From the NCBI RefSeq assembly GCF_900636825.1, contig NZ_LR134318.1, positions 1,025,501 to 1,089,500 of the forward strand: 64,000 nucleotides of DNA, read 5' to 3'. Positions 57,160-64,000 of the stretch are shown here, piece after piece; the first letter of the stretch is position 1, and every line of letters starts with the position of its first letter. Under the pieces are notes generated by a model that saw only the letters and a program-made list of their open reading frames with translations, made no database searches and was not told where the DNA came from. Source of the DNA: Pseudomonas fluorescens. Lineage in GTDB: Bacteria > Pseudomonadota > Gammaproteobacteria > Pseudomonadales > Pseudomonadaceae. A program made the position numbers and the translations under genes.

Positions 57160-57505
57160 TCACCACCTCACATGCCTTCACATTAAGTTGTCTTGACGAC
57201 TACTGTATCCATATACAGCGAAAAGGATAAGCGAATCCCTGCGCCATGGGTAGTGGCTTTTCAATGTAGACCGGATTTTGCGTTTGTCAGGCCGTCGCTT
57301 CGTAGCCTTACGCGAGCAAGCTCGCTCCCGCAAAAACAGTGCCGTGCCGCAAGCCTGCGACCAAACGTCACGGCGCGGGATTAGCGGCGGATCGCAATGA
57401 TGCGTGGCCCTGAACCTGCATGAAAACCGGGGCAAAAGGGCGCGTGCGCAAAACCGTCACGTCCGATACGCATCATCCGCCCGAAACGGGCTAAGGAAAT
57501 TCATC
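57160..57505. promoter_or_regulatory. yebG-psiE intergenic region
   Basis: 346 bases. It contains the LexA box (57203-57218), one unpaired GCGAGCAAGCTCGCTCCCGC unit at 57311-57330, and the psiE leader. I see no gene; the in-frame extension upstream of psiE starts in non-conserved sequence. Confidence 0.5.
57203..57218 (-). promoter_or_regulatory. LexA binding site (SOS box) for yebG
   Basis: CTGTATCCATATACAG matches the consensus CTG-N10-CAG with the AT-alternating centre typical of strong boxes. It lies 44-59 bases upstream of the yebG ATG. Confidence 0.92.
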
Positions 57506-58006
57506 TTGAAAATCAACTGGGCCGAGAAATTACGGCAAAACGTGCATCAGCTGGCCGAGTCACTGGGCAACCTGTTCGTTGAAACCTTCCATTACCTGGC
57601 ACTGTTCGCCATCGGCGCGGTGACGGCGTGGGCGGCGGTGATGGAATTTCTCGGCATGCTTGAAGAAGGCCATATCAAGATCGATGACATTCTGTTGCTG
57701 TTCATCTATCTGGAGCTGGGGGCGATGGTCGGGATTTACTTCAAGACCAACCACATGCCCGTGCGCTTTCTGATTTACGTGGCGATTACCGCGCTGACCC
57801 GTTTGCTGATTTCCAATGTATCGCACCACAACCCGCCGGACATGGGCATCATCTACCTGTGCGGCGGGATTCTGTTGCTGGCATTTGCGATCCTGGTGGT
57901 GCGTTACGCTTCGTCGCAATTTCCATCAGTGAAGATCGAGAAACCACAGCGCACGCTCGGTACGGGGTCGAGCGAGCATCCGGAAGTGGAGAAGGGCGAA
58001 CTTTAA
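57506..58006 (+). CDS. psiE: Phosphate-starvation-inducible protein PsiE
   Basis: A 166-residue inner-membrane protein of the PsiE family with four predicted helices (YLALFAIGAVTAWAAVMEFL, ILLLFIYLELGAMVGIYF, VRFLIYVAITALTRLLI, IYLCGGILLLAFAILVV). Conserved features are LELGAMVGIYFK and MPVRFLIYVAITALTR. Function is unknown, although E. coli psiE responds to phosphate starvation. The start is TTG at 57506: AAGGAA lies eight bases before it and the product begins MKINWAEK like homologues. Its stop overlaps the end of the convergent DUF3509 gene by four bases. Confidence 0.87.
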   Translation: MKINWAEKLRQNVHQLAESLGNLFVETFHYLALFAIGAVTAWAAVMEFLGMLEEGHIKIDDILLLFIYLELGAMVGIYFKTNHMPVRFLIYVAITALTRLLISNVSHHNPPDMGIIYLCGGILLLAFAILVVRYASSQFPSVKIEKPQRTLGTGSSEHPEVEKGEL

Positions 58007-58320
58007 AGCCCTGCCGCCTGACCGGGCTGGCTTTTGACGCGTGGCGGTGGCGGGGTAAGTCCTGCGCCGCTGGTCATGGCTTCGAGTATCGTCATGGCGC
58101 TGTGCCCCTGTTCGATGGCAATACCAAACTGGATGCTCTGCACCAGTCGCTTCAACCGCGCTGGATCGTTGCGCTGCTCAGCGCTGATCATGCGTTTGGC
58201 GACGATTCGCCCAGCATTGGACAGGGTCAGCATGATGCTGCCGTCCAGGCCCTGAATGCTCAGATTGATCTGATAGTCCGGCGCGAATGCATCGGTAATG
58301 ATTTGAAATGGGTTGTCCAT
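58003..58320 (-). CDS. DUF3509 domain protein
   Basis: A 105-residue protein of the Pseudomonas-restricted DUF3509 family (MDNPFQIITDAFAPDYQINL, GSIMLTLSNAG, AKRMISAEQRNDPARLKRLV). It is cytoplasmic, function unknown, and several paralogues occur per Pseudomonas genome. Convergent with psiE. The 223 bases upstream hold a weak leader; no promoter is obvious. Confidence 0.75.
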   Translation of the reverse strand: MDNPFQIITDAFAPDYQINLSIQGLDGSIMLTLSNAGRIVAKRMISAEQRNDPARLKRLVQSIQFGIAIEQGHSAMTILEAMTSGAGLTPPPPRVKSQPGQAAGL

Positions 58321-58503
58321 GATGCGTCACCGCCTGATTGAACGTGCAGTTGTTGACCGGCCATGATCCGATTTGGTTCGCCGAATCTGATCACCGGCCA
58401 TTCCATGGCCATATCGCCATTACGCTTCTTGTGTGGCTTGCGCATGTGATGTAGCAAGGGCTGTGCCGGGAAAGTTGTCGGACAATGATCACGGCACCAA
58501 ACG

Positions 58504-58536
58504 AAAAAGGCGGGCCTTGCGGCGCGCCTTTTTTTG
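58504..58536 (-). terminator. Terminator of the sdaA-sdaC operon
   Basis: AAAAAGGCGGGCC and GGCGCGCCTTTTTTT pair with one mismatch around TTGC. T runs on both sides make it work bidirectionally. It lies 8 bases after the transporter stop. Confidence 0.8.
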
Positions 58537-58543
58537 GCCTGTT

Positions 58544-59845
58544 TCAGGGCAGGAATGAATAGATGATCGCTGACAGTGCAATCAGGCCGATCAGCACCAC
58601 GAATACGTTCGACGCGTGTCCCGAATACTGGCGCAAGGCTGGCACTCGGCGGATCGCGTACATCGGCATCAGGAACAGCAAGCAGGCAATCACCGGGCCG
58701 CCGAGGGTTTCGATCATGCCGAGGATGCTTGGATTGAATGTCGCGACCGCCCAGCAGCTGAGGATCATGAACAGTGCGGTGGCGCGGTTCAGCCAGTTTG
58801 CCGACATCACCCGGCCGCGGCTGCGCAGGCTTTTGACGATCATGCCCTGAAAGCCTTCGCTGGCGCCGATGTAGTGGCCAAGGAAGGATTTGGTGATCGC
58901 CACCAAGGCAATCAGCGGCGCGGCGTAAGCGATGACCGGGGTCTGGAAGTGGTTGGCCAGATACGACAGGATCGAAATGTTCTGCGCCTTGGCTGCGGCC
59001 AGGTCCGCCGGCGACAGTGCCAGCACACAGCTGAAGCAGAAGAACATCACCGTCACTACCATCATGCCGTGGGCCATGGCGAGAATGCCGCTGCTCTTGC
59101 GTTCGGCCTGTTCGCCGTAGCGTTGTTTCTGCTCCACCGCGAAGGCCGAAATGATTGGCGAATGGTTGAAGGAAAACACCATCACCGGGATCGCCAGCCA
59201 CATGGTCTTGAGGAACGCCGACATCGGCACCGCCTCTTGAGCGCTGGCGAAGAAGGCGCCGTTCCAGTTGGGAATCAGACTGACCGCGAGCAACAGTAAC
59301 GCCGCAACGAACGGATAAACCAGCACGCTCATGGCCTTGACGATGACGCCTTGGCCGCAGCGGACGATGGCCATCAGCCCCAGGATCAATGCCAGCGAAA
59401 GGATCGCCCGAGGCGGCGGGGCGATGTGCAATTGATGTTCGAGGAAACTGCTCAACGTGTTGGTCAGCGCAACGCTGTACACCAGCAGAATCGGGAAGAT
59501 CGCGAAGAAATACAGGAGCGTGATCAACTTGCCGGCACCGATGCCGAAGTGTTCTTCAACCACTTCAGTGATGTTCCCGGAACGTCCGGACAGCACGAAA
59601 CGGGTCAGCCCCCGGTGCGCGAAGAAGGTCATCGGAAAGGCCAGCACCGCCAGCATCAACAGCGGCCAGAAACCGCCAACCCCGGCGTTGATCGGCAGGA
59701 ATAGCGTCCCGGCGCCGATGGCTGTGCCGTAGAGGCCCAGCATCCAGGTGGTGTCGAATTTATTCCAGCCTTTGTGGGCCGTTTCTGTATTGCGTGTGTG
59801 ATCTACAGCGGGATTTTCGGCAGCAGGTGTACGTACATCGGTCAT
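58544..59845 (-). CDS. sdaC: Serine transporter SdaC (HAAAP family)
   Basis: Inner-membrane proton-coupled serine importer of 433 residues with about eleven helices. The HAAAP family N-terminus is TTWMLGLYGTAIGAGTLFLP, and FSFNHSPIISAFAVEQ and KSFLGHYIGASEGFQG are typical of SdaC/DlsT. The ATG at 59845 (MTDVRTPAAENP) is preferred; a longer frame extends 12 residues. It lies 62 bases downstream of sdaA, so uptake and deamination of serine are cotranscribed. Confidence 0.92.
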   Translation of the reverse strand: MTDVRTPAAENPAVDHTRNTETAHKGWNKFDTTWMLGLYGTAIGAGTLFLPINAGVGGFWPLLMLAVLAFPMTFFAHRGLTRFVLSGRSGNITEVVEEHFGIGAGKLITLLYFFAIFPILLVYSVALTNTLSSFLEHQLHIAPPPRAILSLALILGLMAIVRCGQGVIVKAMSVLVYPFVAALLLLAVSLIPNWNGAFFASAQEAVPMSAFLKTMWLAIPVMVFSFNHSPIISAFAVEQKQRYGEQAERKSSGILAMAHGMMVVTVMFFCFSCVLALSPADLAAAKAQNISILSYLANHFQTPVIAYAAPLIALVAITKSFLGHYIGASEGFQGMIVKSLRSRGRVMSANWLNRATALFMILSCWAVATFNPSILGMIETLGGPVIACLLFLMPMYAIRRVPALRQYSGHASNVFVVLIGLIALSAIIYSFLP

Positions 59846-59907
59846 CGTTTTTGCCTCGTTATTATTCTTGCTCGGGCTCACGTGTTACGGGCGGCGGTGG
59901 AGGCTGC

Positions 59908-61284
59908 TCAGCACTCCACCCAGTTCACGGCCAGGCCGCCCCGTGAAGTTTCTTTGTATTTGTCGTGCATGTCGGCGCCGGTGTCGCGCATGGTGCGAAT
60001 CACCCGGTCGAGGGAAATGAAGTGGTTGCCATCACCGCGCAGGGCCATTTGCGTGGCGTTGATCGCTTTCACGGCGGCGATGGCGTTGCGCTCGATACAT
60101 GGCACCTGGACCAGACCGCCGACCGGGTCGCAGGTCAGGCCCAGATTGTGTTCCAGACCGATTTCGGCGGCGTTTTCCAGTTGCTCCGGCGTTGCGCCGA
60201 GGACGTCGGCAAGACCGGCTGCAGCCATGGCGCACGCCGAGCCGACTTCGCCCTGGCAGCCGACTTCGGCACCGGAAATCGAAGCATTTTTCTTACACAA
60301 AATGCCGACGGCGGCGGCGCCGAGGAAGAAAGCGACGACATCATCGTCAGACGCATCGGGATTGAATTTCATGTAGTAATGCAGAACGGCCGGGATGATT
60401 CCCGCGGCACCGTTGGTCGGCGCGGTGACCATGCGCCCGCCGGCGGCATTTTCTTCGTTGACGGCGAGGGCGAACAGGTTGACCCACTCCATCGCCGACA
60501 GGGTCGAACTGATGACGTTCGGTTTGCCGATTTCCAGCAGGCTGCGGTGCAGTTTCGCCGCGCGACGCGGCACATTCAGACCGCCGGGCAGAATGCCTTC
60601 GTGACGCAAACCCTGTTCGACGCATTCGCGCATCACTGACCAGATGTGCAACAAGCCCTGGCGGATTTCGGCGTCGGTGCGCCAAGCGCGCTCATTGGCC
60701 ATCATCAGTTCGGAAACCCGCAAACCGTGTTGCTTGCACAGCGACAGCAGTTCGGCAGCGCTGGAAAAATCGTACGGCAAGACCACGTCGCCGCTCGGCG
60801 CTACTCCGGATTCGGCTTCCGCCGCCTCAATGATGAAACCGCCGCCCACCGAGTAATACGTCTGCTCGAACAGTTCGCCGTTTTCGCCGAAGGCTGTCAG
60901 CGACATGGCATTGGGATGGTACGGCAGGCTCTCGTCAAGCAGCAGCAGGTCGCTTTGCCAGTTGAAAGTGATCGTTTTCTGGCCGGCGAGGGTGAGTTGC
61001 CCGGCTTCGCGAACTTGCCGGATGCGCGGTTCGATGGTCGCCGGATCGATGCTGTCCGGCCATTCGCCCATCAATCCCATGACCGTCGCGCGGTCGGTGG
61101 CGTGACCGACGCCGGTGGCCGACAGCGAACCGTATAAGCGGATCTGCACGCGACTTACATCGTTCAACAGCTGTTGATCGAGAAGCGCCTGAGCGAATGT
61201 CGCCGCCGCTCGCATCGGACCGACGGTATGGGAGCTGGACGGGCCGATGCCGACTTTGAATAGATCGAAAACACTGATAGCCAT
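59908..61284 (-). CDS. sdaA: L-serine ammonia-lyase SdaA (single chain)
   Basis: Fe-S enzyme that converts L-serine to pyruvate and ammonia. The 458 residues join the beta and alpha domains. The N-terminal part starts [20 protein letters not shown], and cluster cysteines are in [20 protein letters not shown] and [19 protein letters not shown], with the C-terminal cysteine (VNWVEC) that occupies the active site in structures of this family. First gene of sdaA-sdaC; divergent from a LysR gene, its probable regulator. Confidence 0.95.
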   Translation of the reverse strand: MAISVFDLFKVGIGPSSSHTVGPMRAAATFAQALLDQQLLNDVSRVQIRLYGSLSATGVGHATDRATVMGLMGEWPDSIDPATIEPRIRQVREAGQLTLAGQKTITFNWQSDLLLLDESLPYHPNAMSLTAFGENGELFEQTYYSVGGGFIIEAAEAESGVAPSGDVVLPYDFSSAAELLSLCKQHGLRVSELMMANERAWRTDAEIRQGLLHIWSVMRECVEQGLRHEGILPGGLNVPRRAAKLHRSLLEIGKPNVISSTLSAMEWVNLFALAVNEENAAGGRMVTAPTNGAAGIIPAVLHYYMKFNPDASDDDVVAFFLGAAAVGILCKKNASISGAEVGCQGEVGSACAMAAAGLADVLGATPEQLENAAEIGLEHNLGLTCDPVGGLVQVPCIERNAIAAVKAINATQMALRGDGNHFISLDRVIRTMRDTGADMHDKYKETSRGGLAVNWVEC

Positions 61285-61419
61285 GCTAAACCCTTACAAG
61301 CAATGGAGTAGGAATCGCTGCCATTTTTTGTAGGACGAGCGCAATGTCGGCGATACTGCCTAGCTCGGTCTGACGTGACCAACGAAACTTCCTAAGACAG
61401 CCTTTAGCAGGACTAAACA

Positions 61420-62367
61420 ATGAGTCGTCAATTGCACGCCCAGACCTACGTCTGGCTGCAGGTGTTCGCCTGTGCTGCGCGGCACCTGTCGTTCACCCGT
61501 TGTGCGGAAGAACTGCACATCACGCCGGGCGCGGTCAGCCAGCAAATTCGTCAGTTGGAAGAGCGCCTGGGCTTTCGGCTGTTTCATCGACGCGCGCGGG
61601 GCGTGGAATTGAGTGCAGAAGGGCAGCGGCTGGCGATTACGGTCAATGAAGCCTACGGCAGCATCGATGCGGAGTTGCGCCGGCTGGATGCGGGGATGAT
61701 CAGCGGCATCTTGCGGGTGCGCTCGATTCCGTCGTTCCTGAGCAAATGGCTGACTCCGCGTCTGCCACGCTTGCAACAACGTTTTCCGGACATCCAGTTG
61801 CGACTGGTGGCCGAGGACAGCAGCGTGCCGTTGCACGAAGGCGACTTTGATCTGGCGATCGATTTGAACGACGGCAGTTATCCCGGATTGTTATCCACAG
61901 CCTTGCTCGACGAGCAGATATTCCCGGTCTGTGCGCCGAGCTTGCTGCGCGGGCGACCGCCGCTGCACGGGCCGGCGGATCTGGCGCATTTCCCGCTGCT
62001 GCACGACATCACCGCCTGGCGCGGCAGTTATGAATACGCGGAGTGGGAGTTCTATTTGAATGCGATCGGCGTTGAGGGCGCGGATGTGCGCCGAGGCCAC
62101 ACCTTCAATCGCAATCACCTGACCATCGAGGCGGCAATTGCCGGCATGGGCGTGGCGATTGCCCGGCGCACGTTGCTTAACGATGAGCTGGAACGCGGGA
62201 CGTTGATCGTGCCGTTCGGCCTGGCGGTGCCCAATCACAAACGCTACGTGCTGCTGTATGCGCCGGGAGCGTTGAGCCATCCGGGCGTGCGCGCCGTGCA
62301 TGACTGGCTGGTGGAAGAGGCGGGGATTTTTCGCAGTTTGCACCCGTTGAATGACGGGCAATTGTGA
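61420..62367 (+). CDS. LysR-family regulator (GcvA-like group)
   Basis: A 315-residue LTTR with the N-terminal winged HTH (about 9-67: VFACAARHLSFTRCAEELHI, TPGAVSQQIRQLEERLGFRL FHR) and a periplasmic-binding-type effector domain. The HTH region VSQQIRQLEERLG is characteristic of the GcvA/DsdC-like group. Its position divergent from sdaA-sdaC suggests it controls serine use; the effector is unknown. The 135-base region between the genes is where binding sites should lie, but I did not identify one. Confidence 0.88.
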   Translation: MSRQLHAQTYVWLQVFACAARHLSFTRCAEELHITPGAVSQQIRQLEERLGFRLFHRRARGVELSAEGQRLAITVNEAYGSIDAELRRLDAGMISGILRVRSIPSFLSKWLTPRLPRLQQRFPDIQLRLVAEDSSVPLHEGDFDLAIDLNDGSYPGLLSTALLDEQIFPVCAPSLLRGRPPLHGPADLAHFPLLHDITAWRGSYEYAEWEFYLNAIGVEGADVRRGHTFNRNHLTIEAAIAGMGVAIARRTLLNDELERGTLIVPFGLAVPNHKRYVLLYAPGALSHPGVRAVHDWLVEEAGIFRSLHPLNDGQL

Positions 62368-62567
62368 GTAGATTTTGCAGTGGGGCGGGGCGACCCAACT
62401 CCCGACCTTACCAGCGCTTCGCTCGGATGTCCGGCTTTTTTTGCGAATGAATATTTTTCTTTTTTCAGGGGTTGAAATGTTCGGTAGTCGGGCCGATTGT
62501 TGTAACCAGGAGGTCAGGAAATTCACACCAAGACCTCCAACGAGCTAGCTGAAATAAGGGATGAACT

Positions 62568-62975
62568 ATGCAAATCCAAGTCAACAGCGATAACCATATT
62601 CAAAGTAGTCAGCGACTGGAGGAGTGGGTACGTACAACTATTGAGAGCACGCTCGAACGTTATGAAGAAGACCTGACCCGTGTCGAAGTCCATCTGAGCG
62701 ACGAGAACGGCGACAAACCAGGTCCCCATGACTTGCGCTGCCAACTGGAAGCGCGGCCTAAAGGCCACCAACCGATTTCCGTGACCCACAAAGCCGATTC
62801 GCTGGAACAGGCGATTGACGGCGCTGCCGAGAAGCTCGAGCACAAGCTGGATCACCTGTTCGGCAAACTGCGAGGTAAACCACGCGCCGCTGTTGTGCCA
62901 TTCACTGGCAAAGCCAATGACAAACTGTTGGCCGAAGAATTTGACGAGAACGAACAGGCAGCGATAAACAGTTGA
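62568..62975 (+). CDS. HPF/RaiA-family ribosome-associated protein
   Basis: A 135-residue protein with the HPF/RaiA fold in residues 1-100 (MQIQVNSDNHIQSSQRLEEW, ERYEEDLTRVEVHLSDENG, DSLEQAIDGAAEKLEHKLDH). The family binds the 30S decoding region in stationary phase. It has a C-terminal extension of about 35 residues without the dimerising domain of long HPF. Another hpf normally follows rpoN, which would lie outside the left edge, so this is probably a second paralogue. It has a GGGATG leader and its own terminator. Confidence 0.82.
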   Translation: MQIQVNSDNHIQSSQRLEEWVRTTIESTLERYEEDLTRVEVHLSDENGDKPGPHDLRCQLEARPKGHQPISVTHKADSLEQAIDGAAEKLEHKLDHLFGKLRGKPRAAVVPFTGKANDKLLAEEFDENEQAAINS

Positions 62976-63004
62976 TGCGCTGATTTTTCAAGTCACACAA
63001 GGAG

Positions 63005-63035
63005 AACGGGCCTGCTTAAGCAGGCCCGTTTTTTG
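63005..63035 (+). terminator. Rho-independent terminator after the HPF-like gene
   Basis: AACGGGCCTGC-ttaa-GCAGGCCCGTT is a perfect 11-bp stem followed by T residues. Confidence 0.95.
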
Positions 63036-63049
63036 TTCGTGGCAGAACA

Positions 63050-63185
63050 GCCCCTCACCCCAGCCCTCTCCCGGAGGGAGAGGGGGCCGATTTGTGTGCT
63101 TTTCAAACGTAAGCTCGACTCGATACCTCAGGTCGGCTTAACCCGCAAAACAACGCGGTCAGTCCCCTCTCCCAGAGGGTGAGGG
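63050..63185. repeat. Repeat cassette left of the DUF559 gene
   Basis: Opens with CCCCTCACCCCAGCCCTCTC and CCGGAGGGAGAGGG, then one copy of a roughly 75-bp core (CCGATTTGTGTGCTTTTCAA, AACCCGCAAAACAACGCGG), and closes at CCCCTCTCCCAGAGGGTGAG. The closing palindrome lies inside the 3' end of the DUF559 gene. Confidence 0.85.
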
Positions 63186-63542
63186 CAATCTGCGAACTGC
63201 CGCGATTTGTATGATCTGCTCCAGTACGTCATCCATCTGCTGAATGACCTCCTTATTGCTGAACCGCACGACCTCAATACCCTGCTCATACAGATGGAAC
63301 GTTCGGCGTTGGTCATGAATCAATCCCGACGTTTCGTAATGCTGGCCCCCATCCAGCTCAATCGCCAATTTCAATTCAGCACAGTAAAAATCCAGCACGT
63401 AAGGCGGGCAGGGAAACTGTCGACGGAATTTAAGATTGGCGATTTGCCGTGAGCGAAGCTTCTGCCAGAGCAGGTGTTCACAGTCGGTTTGCTTGGCGCG
63501 TAACTGGCGGGAGAACTGGACGAGGGTGGGGCGGGTTTGCAT
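63159..63542 (-). CDS. DUF559 (Vsr/restriction-like) endonuclease domain protein
   Basis: A 127-residue PD-(D/E)XK-type protein. Core features are REL-like NLKFRRQFPCPPYVLDFYCA (catalytic D in LDFY), ELKLAIELDGGQHYE with E-x-D-G-x-Q-H, and DQRRTFHLYEQGIEVVRFSN. Residues 100-118 end in IIQIAAVRRL, after which PSPSGRGD is encoded by the repeat palindrome. Substrate and role are unknown for the family. It stands alone and is bounded by the same repeat cassette on both sides. Start ATG at 63542 has AGGATCG upstream. Confidence 0.85.
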   Translation of the reverse strand: MQTRPTLVQFSRQLRAKQTDCEHLLWQKLRSRQIANLKFRRQFPCPPYVLDFYCAELKLAIELDGGQHYETSGLIHDQRRTFHLYEQGIEVVRFSNKEVIQQMDDVLEQIIQIAAVRRLPSPSGRGD

Positions 63543-63589
63543 GCTTCACGATCCTTGTGAAGTTGATTTGATATTTCACTGTAGCCGAG

Positions 63590-63842
63590 AACCCTCACCC
63601 CAGCCCTCTCCCGGAGGGAGAGGGGGCCGATTTGTGTGCTTTTCAAACGTAAGCTCGACTCGATATCTCAGGTCGACGTAACCCGTAAAACAACGCGGTC
63701 AGTCCCCTCTCCCCAGAGGGAGATGGGGCCGATTTGTGTGCTTTTCAAACGTAAGCTCGACTCGATATCTCAGGTCGGCGTAACCCGTAAAACAACGCGG
63801 TCAGTCCCCTCTCCCTCCGGGAGAGGGTTAGGGTGAGGGGCT
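63590..63842. repeat. Two tandem repeat cassettes right of the DUF559 gene
   Basis: Opens with CCCTCACCCCAGCCCTCTCC, contains two copies of the same core as 63050-63185 (starting CCGATTTGTGTGCTTTTCAA) separated by a degenerate palindrome, and closes with CTCCGGGAGAGGGTTAGGGT GAGGGG. The whole fills the gap between the DUF559 gene and the TonB receptor; I see no gene. Confidence 0.88.
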
Positions 63843-63851
63843 TTTCCAATC

Positions 63852-64000
63852 TCAGAACGCTACGGACGTCTGCACATAAACCGTCCGCGGTTCCCCCACA
63901 TATTTGCCCTTGTTGTTGTCATCAAACGAACGCGTGAAGTACTGCGTGTTGAAGATGTTTTTCACTCCCACCGCCACGTTCAGATCCGCCAACTGCGGCC
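63852..64000 (-). CDS. TonB-dependent receptor, C-terminal fragment (runs off the window)
   Basis: The last 48 codons and stop of an outer-membrane receptor, cut by the window edge. It reads DLNVAVGVKNIFNTQYFTRS, then KYVGEPRTVYVQTSVAF and stop. The stretch NIFNTQYF is the NLFDxxY motif near the end of TonB-dependent barrels, and GEPRTV followed by a strand ending in F is the closing strand. FhuE/FpvA-type siderophore receptors end this way, but the ligand cannot be known from the fragment. Confidence 0.85.
   Translation of the reverse strand, partial: PQLADLNVAVGVKNIFNTQYFTRSFDDNNKGKYVGEPRTVYVQTSVAF

Overview
The window reads as a chromosome segment of a Pseudomonas of the P. fluorescens group. 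The evidence is the high GC, the conserved order rpoN-lptBAC-kdsCD / mlaFEDCB-ibaG-murA-hisG-hisD-hisC-algW-cysD-cysNC, the hmgR/hmgABC tyrosine catabolic cluster, Pseudomonas-type small genes (DUF3509, HopJ-like, DUF1244), and the many short palindromic intergenic repeats.

Layout. 1-12.9 kb is a core envelope block: the N-terminal part of sigma-54 (rpoN) and the LPS export and Kdo genes on the minus strand, then divergent mla phospholipid-transport genes, a BolA-like gene, murA and three his genes on the plus strand. 12.9-16.1 kb holds tandem repeat cassettes and an accessory TonB receptor/DUF4198 pair that splits hisC from algW. 16.1-25 kb has algW, a NIF3-like gene, sulfate activation (cysD, cysNC, with a small four-helix-bundle gene lodged between them), an acyltransferase and pta. 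25-34.4 kb carries slyD, a glutathione peroxidase, an Old Yellow Enzyme, a glycosyltransferase, cysZ, trxB, two small genes and the folM-folE-folX pterin operon.

34.4-36.7 kb is a compact regulatory locus. A MerR regulator whose C-terminal cobalamin-like domain lacks the cobalt-ligating histidine faces a short LOV blue-light receptor, and both upstream regions share the exact 12-bp word TAAACCATAGGC. 36.8-45.2 kb has a flavodoxin, an aldolase/hydrolase/SDR group, an isolated ATP-grasp gene beside a gene-poor stretch, and a DUF1302/DUF1329 pair. 45.2-50.4 kb has a MalT-like LuxR regulator and a large toxin-like protein that ends where an effector domain would normally begin.

50.4-54.6 kb is homogentisate degradation (IclR regulator with a 17-bp palindromic operator, hmgA, fumarylacetoacetase, maleylacetoacetate isomerase). 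54.7-64 kb has a SirB1-like gene, a leucine-dehydrogenase homologue lacking its catalytic lysine, yebG behind a LexA box, psiE, a serine uptake and deamination operon with a divergent LysR gene, an HPF-like gene, a DUF559 nuclease embedded in repeat cassettes, and the C-terminus of a second TonB receptor. The most unusual material is the light-related locus, the two small genes sitting inside their own repeat families (19.3-19.8 kb and 63.0-63.9 kb), the 45-bp inverted repeat on the TonB receptor start codon, and the truncated toxin-like protein.
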